Shown piece by piece: positions 25,860-34,974 of a stretch of DNA of 64,000 nt; position 1 is the stretch's first letter, and every line of letters begins with the position of its first letter. The notes beneath the pieces are model-generated. The model was not told the origin of the DNA, ran no database searches, and worked only from the letters and a program-made list of their open reading frames with translations. The stretch spans positions 36,750-100,749 of the forward strand of contig DCUJ01000005.1 in the NCBI GenBank assembly GCA_002328495.1, in the 5' to 3' direction. Position numbers and translations under genes: made by a program. This stretch comes from Sulfurospirillum sp. UBA2217 (GTDB taxonomy: Bacteria; Campylobacterota; Campylobacteria; Campylobacterales; Sulfurospirillaceae).

Positions 25860-26645
25860 ATGACATTGGATAAAGTATCAAAAGACATAAGAAGAACCAT
25901 AATTAAAATGGCTAATTTATCAAAAAGTCCACATGTAGGTTCAGCACTGTCTTGTACCGATATTTTAACAACTCTATATTTTAAGGTCATGAATATCACA
26001 AAGCCTATAAATGATGATAGAGATTATTTTTTACTTTCTAAAGCCCATTCTGCTATGGCTCTATATGCAACATTTTTACAAAAAGATTTTATGACACAAA
26101 AACAAATAGATGGGTATTATCAAAATGATGGTACATTACCTGCTCATACCGATAGAGATACGAGTGATTTTGTAGAAATAAGTGCAGGTAGTTTAGGTCA
26201 TGGATTGCCTATAGCTGTAGGAATTGCTAATTCTATAAAGATTGCACAAGAATCAAATAAGGTGTATGTTCTTATGGGCGATGGAGAGATGCAAGAGGGT
26301 TCTATTTGGGAGGCTGCTATGCTAGCTCCAAAGCTAAAACTTGATAATCTTATGGTTTTTATAGATCACAATAACTTGCAAGGCTACGGAAGGGCTACGG
26401 AACTAGTAAGTTTTTATCCTATTAAGGATAAATGGGAAAGCTTTGGCTGGGAAGTTTATGAGATTGATGGACATGATCATGAGGTTATAGAAAAAGTAGC
26501 TAAGCTAGAATCAAAAAGACCAAAAGTGATTATTTGTAAAACTATTAAGGGAAAAGGAGTGTCATTTATGGAAGACCAACTTATTTGGCATTATTACATA
26601 GTAACTGATGAAGTTAAAGAAAAAGCGTTAAGAGAATTAATATGA
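25860..26645 (+). CDS. Transketolase N-terminal subunit (ThDP-binding)
   Basis: A 261-residue protein equal to the first domain of transketolase. The thiamine diphosphate motif runs from GDGEMQEGS to DHNN; SPHVGSALSCTDIL and SAGSLGHGLPIAVG are conserved substrate and cofactor contacts. The second half is encoded by the next gene, overlapping by four bases. Together they should form a transketolase moving a two-carbon ketol unit between sugars. Split transketolases in polysaccharide loci tend to be dedicated to an unusual sugar rather than to the pentose phosphate pathway; that is inference here. Confidence 0.9.
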   Translation: MTLDKVSKDIRRTIIKMANLSKSPHVGSALSCTDILTTLYFKVMNITKPINDDRDYFLLSKAHSAMALYATFLQKDFMTQKQIDGYYQNDGTLPAHTDRDTSDFVEISAGSLGHGLPIAVGIANSIKIAQESNKVYVLMGDGEMQEGSIWEAAMLAPKLKLDNLMVFIDHNNLQGYGRATELVSFYPIKDKWESFGWEVYEIDGHDHEVIEKVAKLESKRPKVIICKTIKGKGVSFMEDQLIWHYYIVTDEVKEKALRELI

Positions 26646-27550
26646 GAAATACCATTGCAAAAGAAATCATAAAAAAGGCCAAAGAAGACAAAAGATTGTA
26701 TCTCATTGCAGGCGATGCAGGGCTTGGTGTATGGGATGAGTATCAAGTTGATTTTCCAAACCAATATATCAATCCTGGCGTGAATGAACAGTGCGATATT
26801 GGTTTTGCAGCTGGTATGGCACTTAGGGGCCATAAGCCTATTTTTTACAATATCGCTCCTTTTGTCTTAATGCGTCCATACGAGCAAGTTAGAAATGACA
26901 TATGTTACCAGAACTTACCAGTAATATTAATTGGAACAGGAAGTGGGATAACCTATGCTCCAGCTGGGCATACCCACTATGTTGTGGAAGACATAGGGTT
27001 GGCTAGAACCATGCCAAATCTTGATATTTTTTCACCAGCTGATCCTATTGAAGCAAAAAAATGCTTTGAATATGCATATAAAAGCCATAAGCCTTCTTAT
27101 ATAAGAATTCCAAAATCTGGTGAAAAATGTATTCATACAAATAAAGATATAGATATAACAAAACCTCAAATTATTTATCAAGGTAAAGATAATATATTGT
27201 TTGTTCATAGTTCAATCGTTGATGAGGTAGAAAGCATTATAAGTTTCTTGAAAGAAGAAGGTGTATCCATAACAATAGCCACGGTGCCAATGCTCAGTAC
27301 TTCTTATAATTTTAAGGAAATACTAGAAGACTATAGTAGGATTTTTACTCTGGAAGAGCATTATGCCAATGGAGGATTTGGAACTATTTTAATGGAATAT
27401 TGTAACAATAACAAAATCGATAAGAAAATCAAAAAATTTGGAATAAAGAATGAGTATATACACAAAATAGGCAATAGAGATTATTTAAGAAAATATTATG
27501 GCATAGATGCTAAAAGTATTGCTCAAAGTATATTGCAGGAGTTGTTATGA
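26642..27550 (+). CDS. Transketolase C-terminal subunit (Pyr and C-terminal domains)
   Basis: A 302-residue partner of the preceding gene. It has the pyrimidine-binding domain (LIAGDAGLGVWDE, NPGVNEQCDIGFAAGMAL with the catalytic Glu, TYAPAGHTHYVVEDI) and the C-terminal transketolase domain. It overlaps the N-terminal subunit gene by four bases and the reductase gene by four bases, so the three are translationally coupled. It also resembles DXS-type synthases, but the split order and the HTHYVVEDI segment favour transketolase. Confidence 0.9.
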   Translation: MRNTIAKEIIKKAKEDKRLYLIAGDAGLGVWDEYQVDFPNQYINPGVNEQCDIGFAAGMALRGHKPIFYNIAPFVLMRPYEQVRNDICYQNLPVILIGTGSGITYAPAGHTHYVVEDIGLARTMPNLDIFSPADPIEAKKCFEYAYKSHKPSYIRIPKSGEKCIHTNKDIDITKPQIIYQGKDNILFVHSSIVDEVESIISFLKEEGVSITIATVPMLSTSYNFKEILEDYSRIFTLEEHYANGGFGTILMEYCNNNKIDKKIKKFGIKNEYIHKIGNRDYLRKYYGIDAKSIAQSILQELL

Positions 27551-28392
27551 AAGTGGTTTTGATAGGGTCTACCGGTTTATTGGGAAGTGCCATAAAAGAT
27601 GAACTTAATAATAGAAATGTCAATTCTTTATTTTTAACTCACGAGATATTTGATGTAATGAATAGTGGTGATTATGAACAAATTCTTGATTTTAAACCAG
27701 ACATGGTTATTAATACGGCGGCATATTTAGGAGTAGAGCCTTGTGAAAAGAATCCACTAGATGCATTTCGTTTAAATTGCAAGGCTGTTGAAGATTTGGC
27801 AAATTTTTGTAATGAACATGATTTTGGATTGGCGTACATAAGCACCGATGGTGTATTTGACGGTCAAGATGGAGACTATACTGAAGATAGTTTCCCAAAT
27901 CCAATCAATATGTATGGATTAACAAAATTTAATGGCGAATTGATGACTAGAAACTTGTGTAGAAAGTATTATATTTTCAGAATACCTATATTATTTGGAA
28001 GAAGAAAAAATCAAGGTAGTATTTTTATTGAAAAAATGTATGATTTGTATCAAAATGGAAAAAAAGAGTTAAAAATTGCAGATGATGTAATAAACAGACC
28101 ATCTTATAACAAAGATGTAGCTAAAAAAATTGTAGATTTAATTACATGTAAAAGTGAATTTGGGATATACCATATATATAATGGTGGGGGAAAAGCTAGT
28201 CTGTATGATTTTGCAGTAGAGTTTTTTAAACAACAAGGTATTAAAGATATAACAATAGGCAGAGTAAAAGCAGAAGATTTTGCTAAAAATGAAGTTGGTA
28301 AAAAGCCTTTAAATACAACTATTAAGTCAAACAAAATAGAACCATTAAGAGATTGGAAAAATGCTATGTCCGAATTTTGTACAAAAAATTGA
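27547..28392 (+). CDS. RmlD-like NAD(P)-dependent sugar reductase
   Basis: A 281-residue extended short-chain dehydrogenase of the dTDP-4-dehydrorhamnose reductase (RmlD) family. The nucleotide motif is GSTGLLGSAIKDEL, then NTAAYLGVEPCEKNP and the catalytic pair in MYGLTKFNGE (YxxxK). STDGVFDG matches the RmlD STDYVFDG motif with Tyr changed to Gly. It likely reduces a keto sugar. No rmlABC genes are nearby, so dTDP-rhamnose is unlikely to be the product; the product of the coupled transketolase is a reasonable candidate substrate (inference). Confidence 0.8.
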   Translation: MKVVLIGSTGLLGSAIKDELNNRNVNSLFLTHEIFDVMNSGDYEQILDFKPDMVINTAAYLGVEPCEKNPLDAFRLNCKAVEDLANFCNEHDFGLAYISTDGVFDGQDGDYTEDSFPNPINMYGLTKFNGELMTRNLCRKYYIFRIPILFGRRKNQGSIFIEKMYDLYQNGKKELKIADDVINRPSYNKDVAKKIVDLITCKSEFGIYHIYNGGGKASLYDFAVEFFKQQGIKDITIGRVKAEDFAKNEVGKKPLNTTIKSNKIEPLRDWKNAMSEFCTKN

Positions 28393-28393
28393 A

Positions 28394-28401
28394 GGGGGGG
28401 G
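28394..28401 (+). repeat. G8 homopolymer at the ribosome binding site of the next gene
   Basis: Eight consecutive G one base after the reductase stop and four bases before the ATG at 28406. It provides the Shine-Dalgarno function. Poly-G tracts of about this length or longer are phase-variable in Campylobacter and Helicobacter; here a length change would alter spacing rather than the reading frame. Confidence 0.75.
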
Positions 28402-28405
28402 TGTA

Positions 28406-29491
28406 ATGAAAGATAAATTTATGATGGATAGTCACAAGATGATGTGGCATTTAGATAGAGTTAATGAATGGGATAAGACAGGTAGAACAGTTCCAATACA
28501 CATAGATGTAGGCATAAGCAAAGGTTGCAATATAAGGTGTGAGTACTGTTATGGAGCGACACAAGGTAACTTGTTTCAAAGACAAAAAGATGTAACTTTT
28601 CCTAGAGAAGCATTATTAAGATACTTTAGAACTGCTGGAGAAGCAGGGGTTCGTTCTATGGCTATTATAGGTGAAGCAGAGCCAACACTAAATCCTTATT
28701 TGTATGAAGCCATAAAAGAAGGTAAAAAAGCTGGTGTAGATATCTCCTTAGCAACAAATGGTATTTTATTTGATGATGGAAAAGATGGAGAAGAGGCATT
28801 AGAAAACTTAACATGGATTAGATTTAATATAAGTGCTTATAATGATGCAGGGTATAGAAGAGTTCATGCAAGTAAAGAGTTTGAAACTTTTAAGAAAAAA
28901 GTGAAATTTTGCGTAGAAACTAAAAAAAGAAAAAACTTAGATGTAACTGTTGGCTTACAAATGGTTTTAACGCCTACAAATGTTGATCAAGTAATTGGAT
29001 TGGCTAAATTAGGAAAAGAGTTAGGTGTCGATTATTTGGTTGTTAAACAGTGCAGCGATACAAGAGATAATGATATAGGGGTATTTGAAAATTTAAGTGT
29101 TTATAAAACATTTGATGATGTTTTAAAAGCAGCAGAATCAGAAAGTACGGATGATTATAAAGTTATCATTAAGTGGAATAAGATAACAAATGAAGGAATC
29201 AGAACCTATGGTAGATGTTTAGGTGTTCCTTTTTTGCTTTATAGTAGTGGGGATGGAAAACTTTTCCCTTGCGGAATGTTTTTTGATCACAGAAGTGATG
29301 AGTTTTTGATGGGAAATTTACTAGAACAATCATTTGTGGAAATTTTACAAAGTGATAGATATTGGGATGTTGTTAAGCGTGTGAGTGAGTTAGATGTTCA
29401 TAAAGTATGCTATGCAAATTGTAGAACAAATTCTATCAATGAATTTGTATGGAATATAAAACAAGTTCCAAATCATGTTAATTTTGTCTAG
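28406..29491 (+). CDS. Radical SAM protein with SPASM/twitch-like C-terminus (paralog 2)
   Basis: A 361-residue radical SAM enzyme: Cys41, Cys45 and Cys48 (CNIRCEYC) and IIGEAEPTLN. The C-terminal extension has RCLGVPFLLYSSGDG, a Cys in LFPCGMF and VCYANCRTNSIN, matching paralog 1 closely. I chose the ATG at 28406 because the G8 tract forms its ribosome binding site; an in-frame ATG at 28361 lies inside the upstream gene. With paralog 1 it brackets the split transketolase and reductase genes, suggesting two successive or alternative radical steps on the same product. Confidence 0.85.
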   Translation: MKDKFMMDSHKMMWHLDRVNEWDKTGRTVPIHIDVGISKGCNIRCEYCYGATQGNLFQRQKDVTFPREALLRYFRTAGEAGVRSMAIIGEAEPTLNPYLYEAIKEGKKAGVDISLATNGILFDDGKDGEEALENLTWIRFNISAYNDAGYRRVHASKEFETFKKKVKFCVETKKRKNLDVTVGLQMVLTPTNVDQVIGLAKLGKELGVDYLVVKQCSDTRDNDIGVFENLSVYKTFDDVLKAAESESTDDYKVIIKWNKITNEGIRTYGRCLGVPFLLYSSGDGKLFPCGMFFDHRSDEFLMGNLLEQSFVEILQSDRYWDVVKRVSELDVHKVCYANCRTNSINEFVWNIKQVPNHVNFV

Positions 29492-29494
29492 TCG

Positions 29495-29917
29495 ATGAAT
29501 AACTCTAAGCAGTACGATATTTTGGCAGCTGTCATAGTTTTATATGATGACAATGGGAGAGCCCTTTTGCAACAAAGAACTGATGATGCCAAAAAATTGC
29601 CTGGTTATTGGGCTTTTTTTGGAGGAGGAATTGAAAAAGAAGAGAGTCCAAAAGACGCTGTTGTAAGAGAAAGTTATGAAGAGTTAAGAGTATCTTTGGT
29701 CAGTCCAAAACTTGTATTGGAGAGAGAATTTAATATAAAAGATGAACAAGGATATATGTATGTTTTTGTTCATCCAATAGAAAATAAGAATCTGATTGAG
29801 CTGCATGAAGGACAAGGGCTTGGATGGTTTTTTTTTCACGAAGTCAAGTATTTGACCATGATAGAACATGATAAAGAGATATTAGAATATTTATTTAAAA
29901 CAGACTTTTTAGGATAG
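29495..29917 (+). CDS. Nudix hydrolase
   Basis: A 140-residue Nudix protein. The box GX5EX7REUXEEXGU is visible: GGGIEKEESPKDAV followed by VRESYEELRV. It hydrolyses a nucleoside diphosphate linked to another group; in this setting an NDP- or CDP-sugar or a spent nucleotide is likely. GDP-mannose hydrolases and dNTP pyrophosphatases are alternatives. It starts three bases after the radical SAM stop and ends four bases before the next gene. Confidence 0.85.
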   Translation: MNNSKQYDILAAVIVLYDDNGRALLQQRTDDAKKLPGYWAFFGGGIEKEESPKDAVVRESYEELRVSLVSPKLVLEREFNIKDEQGYMYVFVHPIENKNLIELHEGQGLGWFFFHEVKYLTMIEHDKEILEYLFKTDFLG

Positions 29918-29921
29918 TAGT

Positions 29922-31949
29922 ATGGAAAGAATTGAGGATATAAAAAATATTCCACACAATATAAAAATATATCTTTACGGAGCAGGGCAAGGCGGTGAAT
30001 TGCTTTGTCAAAAGATTAGACAGCATAGAAAAGATGTGATTATATTGGGTTTCATAGATGATATAAAAAGTGGATTACATAATAATATAAAGATTTTTCA
30101 TCTTGATGAGATTCTTAATGAGGATAATCATGATTTAATTATAATATCATCTGTGCATGAAAAAATATTGAGTAAAAATTTAATAGAAAGAAATTTAAAA
30201 AAAATCTCTTTTATCAATCAAGATATTATTAATCCATATATTCTATCAAACTCGATATCAACAAAAGAAGTTACTAATTTATATGATACTTTGCAAAAAG
30301 AGATAGATGTCTTATTGCATGAAATGGATATAACAACCATTGATAGTAAAGATATTGTCAAAGAAGTTGAAGCTTTTAATATAGGATGGGATTTAGCTAA
30401 AACATTAAAAGCTATAAATATAAAAAATGTATTTGATAAATATTTACACAAAGATGTTAAAAGGTTGGCAATTTATCCTTGTTCTATTTTTGTAGAAAAT
30501 TCTCTATCTTCTTTTAAAGAGTATTTTGATGAAGTTGTTTTATATGATGATTATAGAGATGGGGAAACGATATCTGGAATTACAATACAAAGTACATTGA
30601 ATATAAAAGAAGAAGATGAAAAAATAGATGCTTATTTTATCTCTACAAGAATACCAGAGTTAAAAGATTATCTAATAGACAATAAAGTACCAAAAGAAAA
30701 AGCAATTTGGGTTAATGATATAGTTTTTGATATACAAGCTATGGAATCCAAAAAACAAGATGAAGAAATAGTTAATGGTATTTTAGAAAAAATACATAGT
30801 TCAAAAAATCCACTTATTGTATTGGGTGGTAAATATTATAATAATTATACTCCCACATTTAAAGCTTTCGAAGATCAAGGATATGATATATTTATTATAA
30901 GTAGAGTCCCTGAAGTATCTCATACTTCTCCAAATCCAAGTTATCATTTACTTCCATTTGAAAATAAATATATTTTAAATATAAATCAAATACTACTTTT
31001 TGCAGATAAAATAGATAAAGGTAAAATTCTAATTCATTCTGAAGGTTTTTTAAATCCTCAATTTGAAGGTTTTAAAACTTTATGTAGCTATGTTTATCCT
31101 TTGATTTTATTGAGAAAAATAAAAACAAAAAAATATTTTTTCCTATATGATTTAGTGAAACCATTTTATAAAAATTATAAATATGAAAATGAGTTTTTAA
31201 AGATATATAAAAAGATGTTAAATTCATCTGATGGATTAATCCTAAACTCTAATACTGATGAAGCTGTAGGGTTTTTAAAATATTCATTGGGATTAAAGTT
31301 ACCTATGATGAGTTATTTTAGATACAACTTTGAGATAAATAAAAAGCAAGAAAAGCTAAAAGATGGATTTCATATAGTTATGGTTGGTGGCTTTTTAGAT
31401 GATGTTGGTGATGAAATGAGAACAGTTTCAAAATATGCAAGAGAGATTTTATCACAAGGATTACATCTCCATTATTATGCAAGTACTTTTGGTGCAAAAG
31501 CATTTAGGGATAGTTTGAGCGAAGAGCAAAAAAGATATTTTCACTTGGAAAAAACTATTATGGATCAGAATGAGTTGTTATATGATATCAGTAAATATCA
31601 TGCAGGATGGATGGTCCATAATACTCAAAAGATATCAGATATGATTTCTCAGGCAAGTGACCAGTTTTTAAAAGATGTTCTTTATATGTTTATGGTTACG
31701 ACTGTTCCATCAGCTGTACTGCTTTTTGGTTCAGCTGGACTTCCTATGTTTTTAAATAGAAGTATGCATGGACTTTTAGAAAAATATCCAAAAGAGTGTT
31801 TTATGCCAATGGAATTATCAGAAACGATAGGTTTAATAGATATGATAGATGATATTGAGTGGAAAGAGAGATACAAAAAGACAGAAGAGTATGCAAAATT
31901 TTTCACAACAGAGTTTAATATCAATGAATTTATTGAGTTTATAAATTAA
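29922..31949 (+). CDS. Multidomain glycosyltransferase with N-terminal Rossmann module
   Basis: A 675-residue protein. Residues about 16-100 form a small Rossmann-like module (YLYGAGQGGELL, then GFIDD). A second alpha/beta segment covers about 180-260. The remainder (about 270-675) looks like a GT-B glycosyltransferase: PLIVLGGKYYNN, LNSNTDEAVGFL, then HIVMVGGFLDDVGDE and LLFGSAGLPMFLNRS near the donor site. Donor and acceptor are unknown. The same Rossmann module recurs in three other proteins of the locus. There is no signal peptide, so it acts in the cytoplasm. Confidence 0.65.
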   Translation: MERIEDIKNIPHNIKIYLYGAGQGGELLCQKIRQHRKDVIILGFIDDIKSGLHNNIKIFHLDEILNEDNHDLIIISSVHEKILSKNLIERNLKKISFINQDIINPYILSNSISTKEVTNLYDTLQKEIDVLLHEMDITTIDSKDIVKEVEAFNIGWDLAKTLKAINIKNVFDKYLHKDVKRLAIYPCSIFVENSLSSFKEYFDEVVLYDDYRDGETISGITIQSTLNIKEEDEKIDAYFISTRIPELKDYLIDNKVPKEKAIWVNDIVFDIQAMESKKQDEEIVNGILEKIHSSKNPLIVLGGKYYNNYTPTFKAFEDQGYDIFIISRVPEVSHTSPNPSYHLLPFENKYILNINQILLFADKIDKGKILIHSEGFLNPQFEGFKTLCSYVYPLILLRKIKTKKYFFLYDLVKPFYKNYKYENEFLKIYKKMLNSSDGLILNSNTDEAVGFLKYSLGLKLPMMSYFRYNFEINKKQEKLKDGFHIVMVGGFLDDVGDEMRTVSKYAREILSQGLHLHYYASTFGAKAFRDSLSEEQKRYFHLEKTIMDQNELLYDISKYHAGWMVHNTQKISDMISQASDQFLKDVLYMFMVTTVPSAVLLFGSAGLPMFLNRSMHGLLEKYPKECFMPMELSETIGLIDMIDDIEWKERYKKTEEYAKFFTTEFNINEFIEFIN

Positions 31950-31954
31950 AAGTT

Positions 31955-33589
31955 ATGTCTGTATATCTTTTTGGAAATTGTAATGTTAGAGAAATTGCTC
32001 AATCAAAGTATCTTGTAGGCAAGGATATCCGATACAAGCTTATACATTCTCCTAATAATTATATTGAAGAAAAAAGCTGTTTCCCTGTTGAACTACATGA
32101 AAAATTAGAAAAGTATCAGTTATCTAAATATCTTGATTATAACCCCCTGAAAGAACAATTGCAATTATTTGATGATAGTGCAGTTCCCTCGTTAATCGTA
32201 TTTATGCCCTCACATGAATTTAGACCACTTTTTAAAAGTAAAACTTCTTGTGAAGTTGTTTGGATGCATAGAGCAATATTTAACAAAAATTTAGAATTTG
32301 ATAAATGGTTTTTTTCAAATTATATTGAATTTGATGATGAAAGAACTTATTTGGATAGATTTATTCAATTGGTTAAAGAAGTGCGAAAACTTTACCCTTT
32401 GGTGCCGATTGTGATATTGCAGCGTATTTCAAATCTTAAAGAGTATGCACCATTTCCTATGTCAGCCTTGATAGAATGGACATATTTGTCTCATAATGCA
32501 GAAAAAGTAATCATTCAAAAATCAACAAGCGTGAATAATATTCAGTTTATTAGTATAGATAGAATAATACAGAGTTTACTAACACAAAATAATATAGAAG
32601 AGTTAGTTCCTTTTTTAGTATTCCCTAGAAATAGAGCTAAATTTCATTGGAATAGCATAAAAAACAGTAAAAATGAACTTTTATTAAGAAGAGATTTAGA
32701 TCATTTAAATAAAAAAATTTATGACGAAATCGCTAAAGTATTATTGAAATTTATTGAAACGGGAACAATAAAATATTCTAAATATCGAATAAAGGCATCT
32801 ATTGAATCTAGAAAAATTCTTGACATGTTAAAATCTAAAGATGAATATCTTTATGCAAATGCCTTGGAATATCTTATAAAAAGAGTACCTGAAAATAATG
32901 CAGAGATGGTTTTTGATAATCTCTATTATGAGTGTACTAATCCTCGAATTTTAAAAATGTACAGTATCTATTTCTCACAATTTGATGGGAGCTATTTAGA
33001 AAAGATAGTTGAAAAATATCGTATTTTACTAGAGAATAAAAGAGATAAAATAGCTTTTCATACCTACCAAGAACTACGATATGAGTTAGAAAGAGTAGAG
33101 ATTGATAGGTTACAAATAGAAGAAAATATATGTAAACAGCTACAAAACCATGTAGCACAAAATAGAAATATTCTTATATATGGAGCCAACTTCTTTGGTC
33201 GTAAAATATTTGAACTCTTAAAATTTCTAGGTATGAAAAAGGATCCTGTTTTTATTGATGACAATAAGAAGGGTTGTAAGCGCTTAGAAGATATAAAACA
33301 TACAGATGCACTTATTTTGATTACTGCTCAGTTAGAACAGAATCAAAAAAAGATAGTTCAAAAGTGTGAACATGAAGGTTTTAGTAAGTATGCAATCTTA
33401 AAAGATAATATAGGTATTTTTACAGATGAGAGCGCTTTTAAGACTTGGAATGTGAAAGATTATTATAATTTTTTTTACTGCTCATCCTGTGGATTTGAGA
33501 GAGAGTATATAGATTTGGATGAGTGTGGTTATAAATTGTGTATATGTAAACAGTGTGCAGATGAGTTAATTTTACAGGGGGCAGAATGA
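31955..33589 (+). CDS. Multidomain protein: SGNH/WcbI-like N-terminus, Rossmann module, C-terminal Cys-rich domain
   Basis: A 544-residue protein with no close family I can name. The N-terminal 200 residues begin VYLFGNCNVREIAQ, a GNC start reminiscent of WcbI or GSCFA/SGNH-type capsule proteins (weak). A helical middle follows. A Rossmann module is at about 404-485 (NILIYGANFFGRKIF, then VFIDDNKKG). The last 35 residues hold CSSCGFE and CICKQC, a likely zinc knuckle. The gene starts five bases after the previous stop and overlaps the next gene by four. A role in glycan assembly is inferred from position only. Confidence 0.6.
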   Translation: MSVYLFGNCNVREIAQSKYLVGKDIRYKLIHSPNNYIEEKSCFPVELHEKLEKYQLSKYLDYNPLKEQLQLFDDSAVPSLIVFMPSHEFRPLFKSKTSCEVVWMHRAIFNKNLEFDKWFFSNYIEFDDERTYLDRFIQLVKEVRKLYPLVPIVILQRISNLKEYAPFPMSALIEWTYLSHNAEKVIIQKSTSVNNIQFISIDRIIQSLLTQNNIEELVPFLVFPRNRAKFHWNSIKNSKNELLLRRDLDHLNKKIYDEIAKVLLKFIETGTIKYSKYRIKASIESRKILDMLKSKDEYLYANALEYLIKRVPENNAEMVFDNLYYECTNPRILKMYSIYFSQFDGSYLEKIVEKYRILLENKRDKIAFHTYQELRYELERVEIDRLQIEENICKQLQNHVAQNRNILIYGANFFGRKIFELLKFLGMKKDPVFIDDNKKGCKRLEDIKHTDALILITAQLEQNQKKIVQKCEHEGFSKYAILKDNIGIFTDESAFKTWNVKDYYNFFYCSSCGFEREYIDLDECGYKLCICKQCADELILQGAE

Positions 33590-34974
33590 GTTCGATTTTT
33601 GATATAACAACAACACCGAGTATGTTGCAAAGAGTAAGCAAAGCGGTTGTATTTAATTGTAGAAGACCAAAACCTGATTATATTGATGAGGAGTTGGTCT
33701 TAGAAAGACTTCAAAGTTTTGGTCTTGACTTTGTTTTTTTTGATTGTTATGAAGATTTTTATGAAAATCAAGAGCAATACGAGGCGTATGGTGAAAATAT
33801 ACTTTTTTTAAATGAAGCACCAAAGACAAAAGAGGAGTCAGAGGTTATTCATAGGTTACAGCCTAAGTATATATTATGGGTGACATATCCTCATTTCTTT
33901 ATTGCTTGTGCGGAGTATACTCGTCACAACTTAAAGCTTAAAAATGAACCGACAATTCCTTTTACAGTATTCTCCTCAGCCTTAGAGAGATGCTTTTTGT
34001 ATCATGTAGCAAAAATGCAATATATTTCAGGTTCCATCTTAGAGATAGGCGCTTACTCTGGAGGCACCTCTTTAGCATTGGCACTTGGCAATAGGGCAAG
34101 TAATGTAAAAGATATAGTGTTTTCTGTAGACCGTCAATTTCAAGATGATTATGACTATTTTATGAAGAGTGCAGGAGTTGAAGAGAGTATTGTAAAGGGC
34201 GAATACTACTCAAAGGAGTTTTCAAAACTTGCAGAAGAGACCTTTATCAAACATAGCCAAAAAGCAGAGCTGAGAATTTTGTGGATTGATGGAGATCACT
34301 CTTATGAGGGTACAAAGTTTGATATTGCAACATATAGCAAATACCTCAAAGATGGGGGGATATTGATGATTCATGATTATGGTTTAAGTGACTCTCATCA
34401 TGGAGGTATTCCAAAAGCTGTCTGGGAAGAGCTTGTTGATAATGATGAGTATAGCAACTTTGCTGTAATTGGTTCTATTTTTTATGCACAGAAGAATAGA
34501 AAAGAGAAGTTTGTCGATTTTTCAAATATATCTTCAGCGCAAAATTCACCTGCAAATGTTCTAAATTGGTTGAGTAAAAAGTATGATTTCAAGGATAAAA
34601 AAGTCTTTTTATATGGAGCAGGGTTACATACGGATGAAATTTTAAAGTTGGCGCAGACGTATAATAGAGAATTTTATAATGCAGTTGTTGCTTTAATTGA
34701 TGATAATAGAGCAAATCAAGGTAATATGATTCATAATAAAATAATCATGAGTCTGGACAGAGTAAAAATGGAAGATTTTGATTTTATCATACCATCCTCT
34801 TTTGATTATGAGTCAAACATCATAAGAGAGTTAGATAAAAACGGTGTGGAAACAAAGAAGGTAGTTCCTATTTATACAAATGATGAGTATTTAAAAGATA
34901 TGCAGTCCAAAATTCCTGTAATCAGAGATTTTGATATGCTTGAGCGTGTATTAAAGATGAGCTATGTCGAATAA
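33586..34974 (+). CDS. Class I SAM methyltransferase with C-terminal Rossmann module
   Basis: A 462-residue protein. The N-terminal about 110 residues are unrecognised. Residues about 130-310 are a methyltransferase of the CmcI/Methyltransf_24 kind: ILEIGAYSGGTSLALALG, LRILWIDGDHSYEGTKFD and LMIHDYG. The metal-dependent O-methyltransferases of this group act on sugars and macrolides. A Rossmann module follows at about 336-430 (VFLYGAGLHTDEIL, then ALIDDNRANQG). Probably a sugar O-methyltransferase (inference). It overlaps the previous gene by four bases and the next by eleven. Confidence 0.75.
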   Translation: MSSIFDITTTPSMLQRVSKAVVFNCRRPKPDYIDEELVLERLQSFGLDFVFFDCYEDFYENQEQYEAYGENILFLNEAPKTKEESEVIHRLQPKYILWVTYPHFFIACAEYTRHNLKLKNEPTIPFTVFSSALERCFLYHVAKMQYISGSILEIGAYSGGTSLALALGNRASNVKDIVFSVDRQFQDDYDYFMKSAGVEESIVKGEYYSKEFSKLAEETFIKHSQKAELRILWIDGDHSYEGTKFDIATYSKYLKDGGILMIHDYGLSDSHHGGIPKAVWEELVDNDEYSNFAVIGSIFYAQKNRKEKFVDFSNISSAQNSPANVLNWLSKKYDFKDKKVFLYGAGLHTDEILKLAQTYNREFYNAVVALIDDNRANQGNMIHNKIIMSLDRVKMEDFDFIIPSSFDYESNIIRELDKNGVETKKVVPIYTNDEYLKDMQSKIPVIRDFDMLERVLKMSYVE

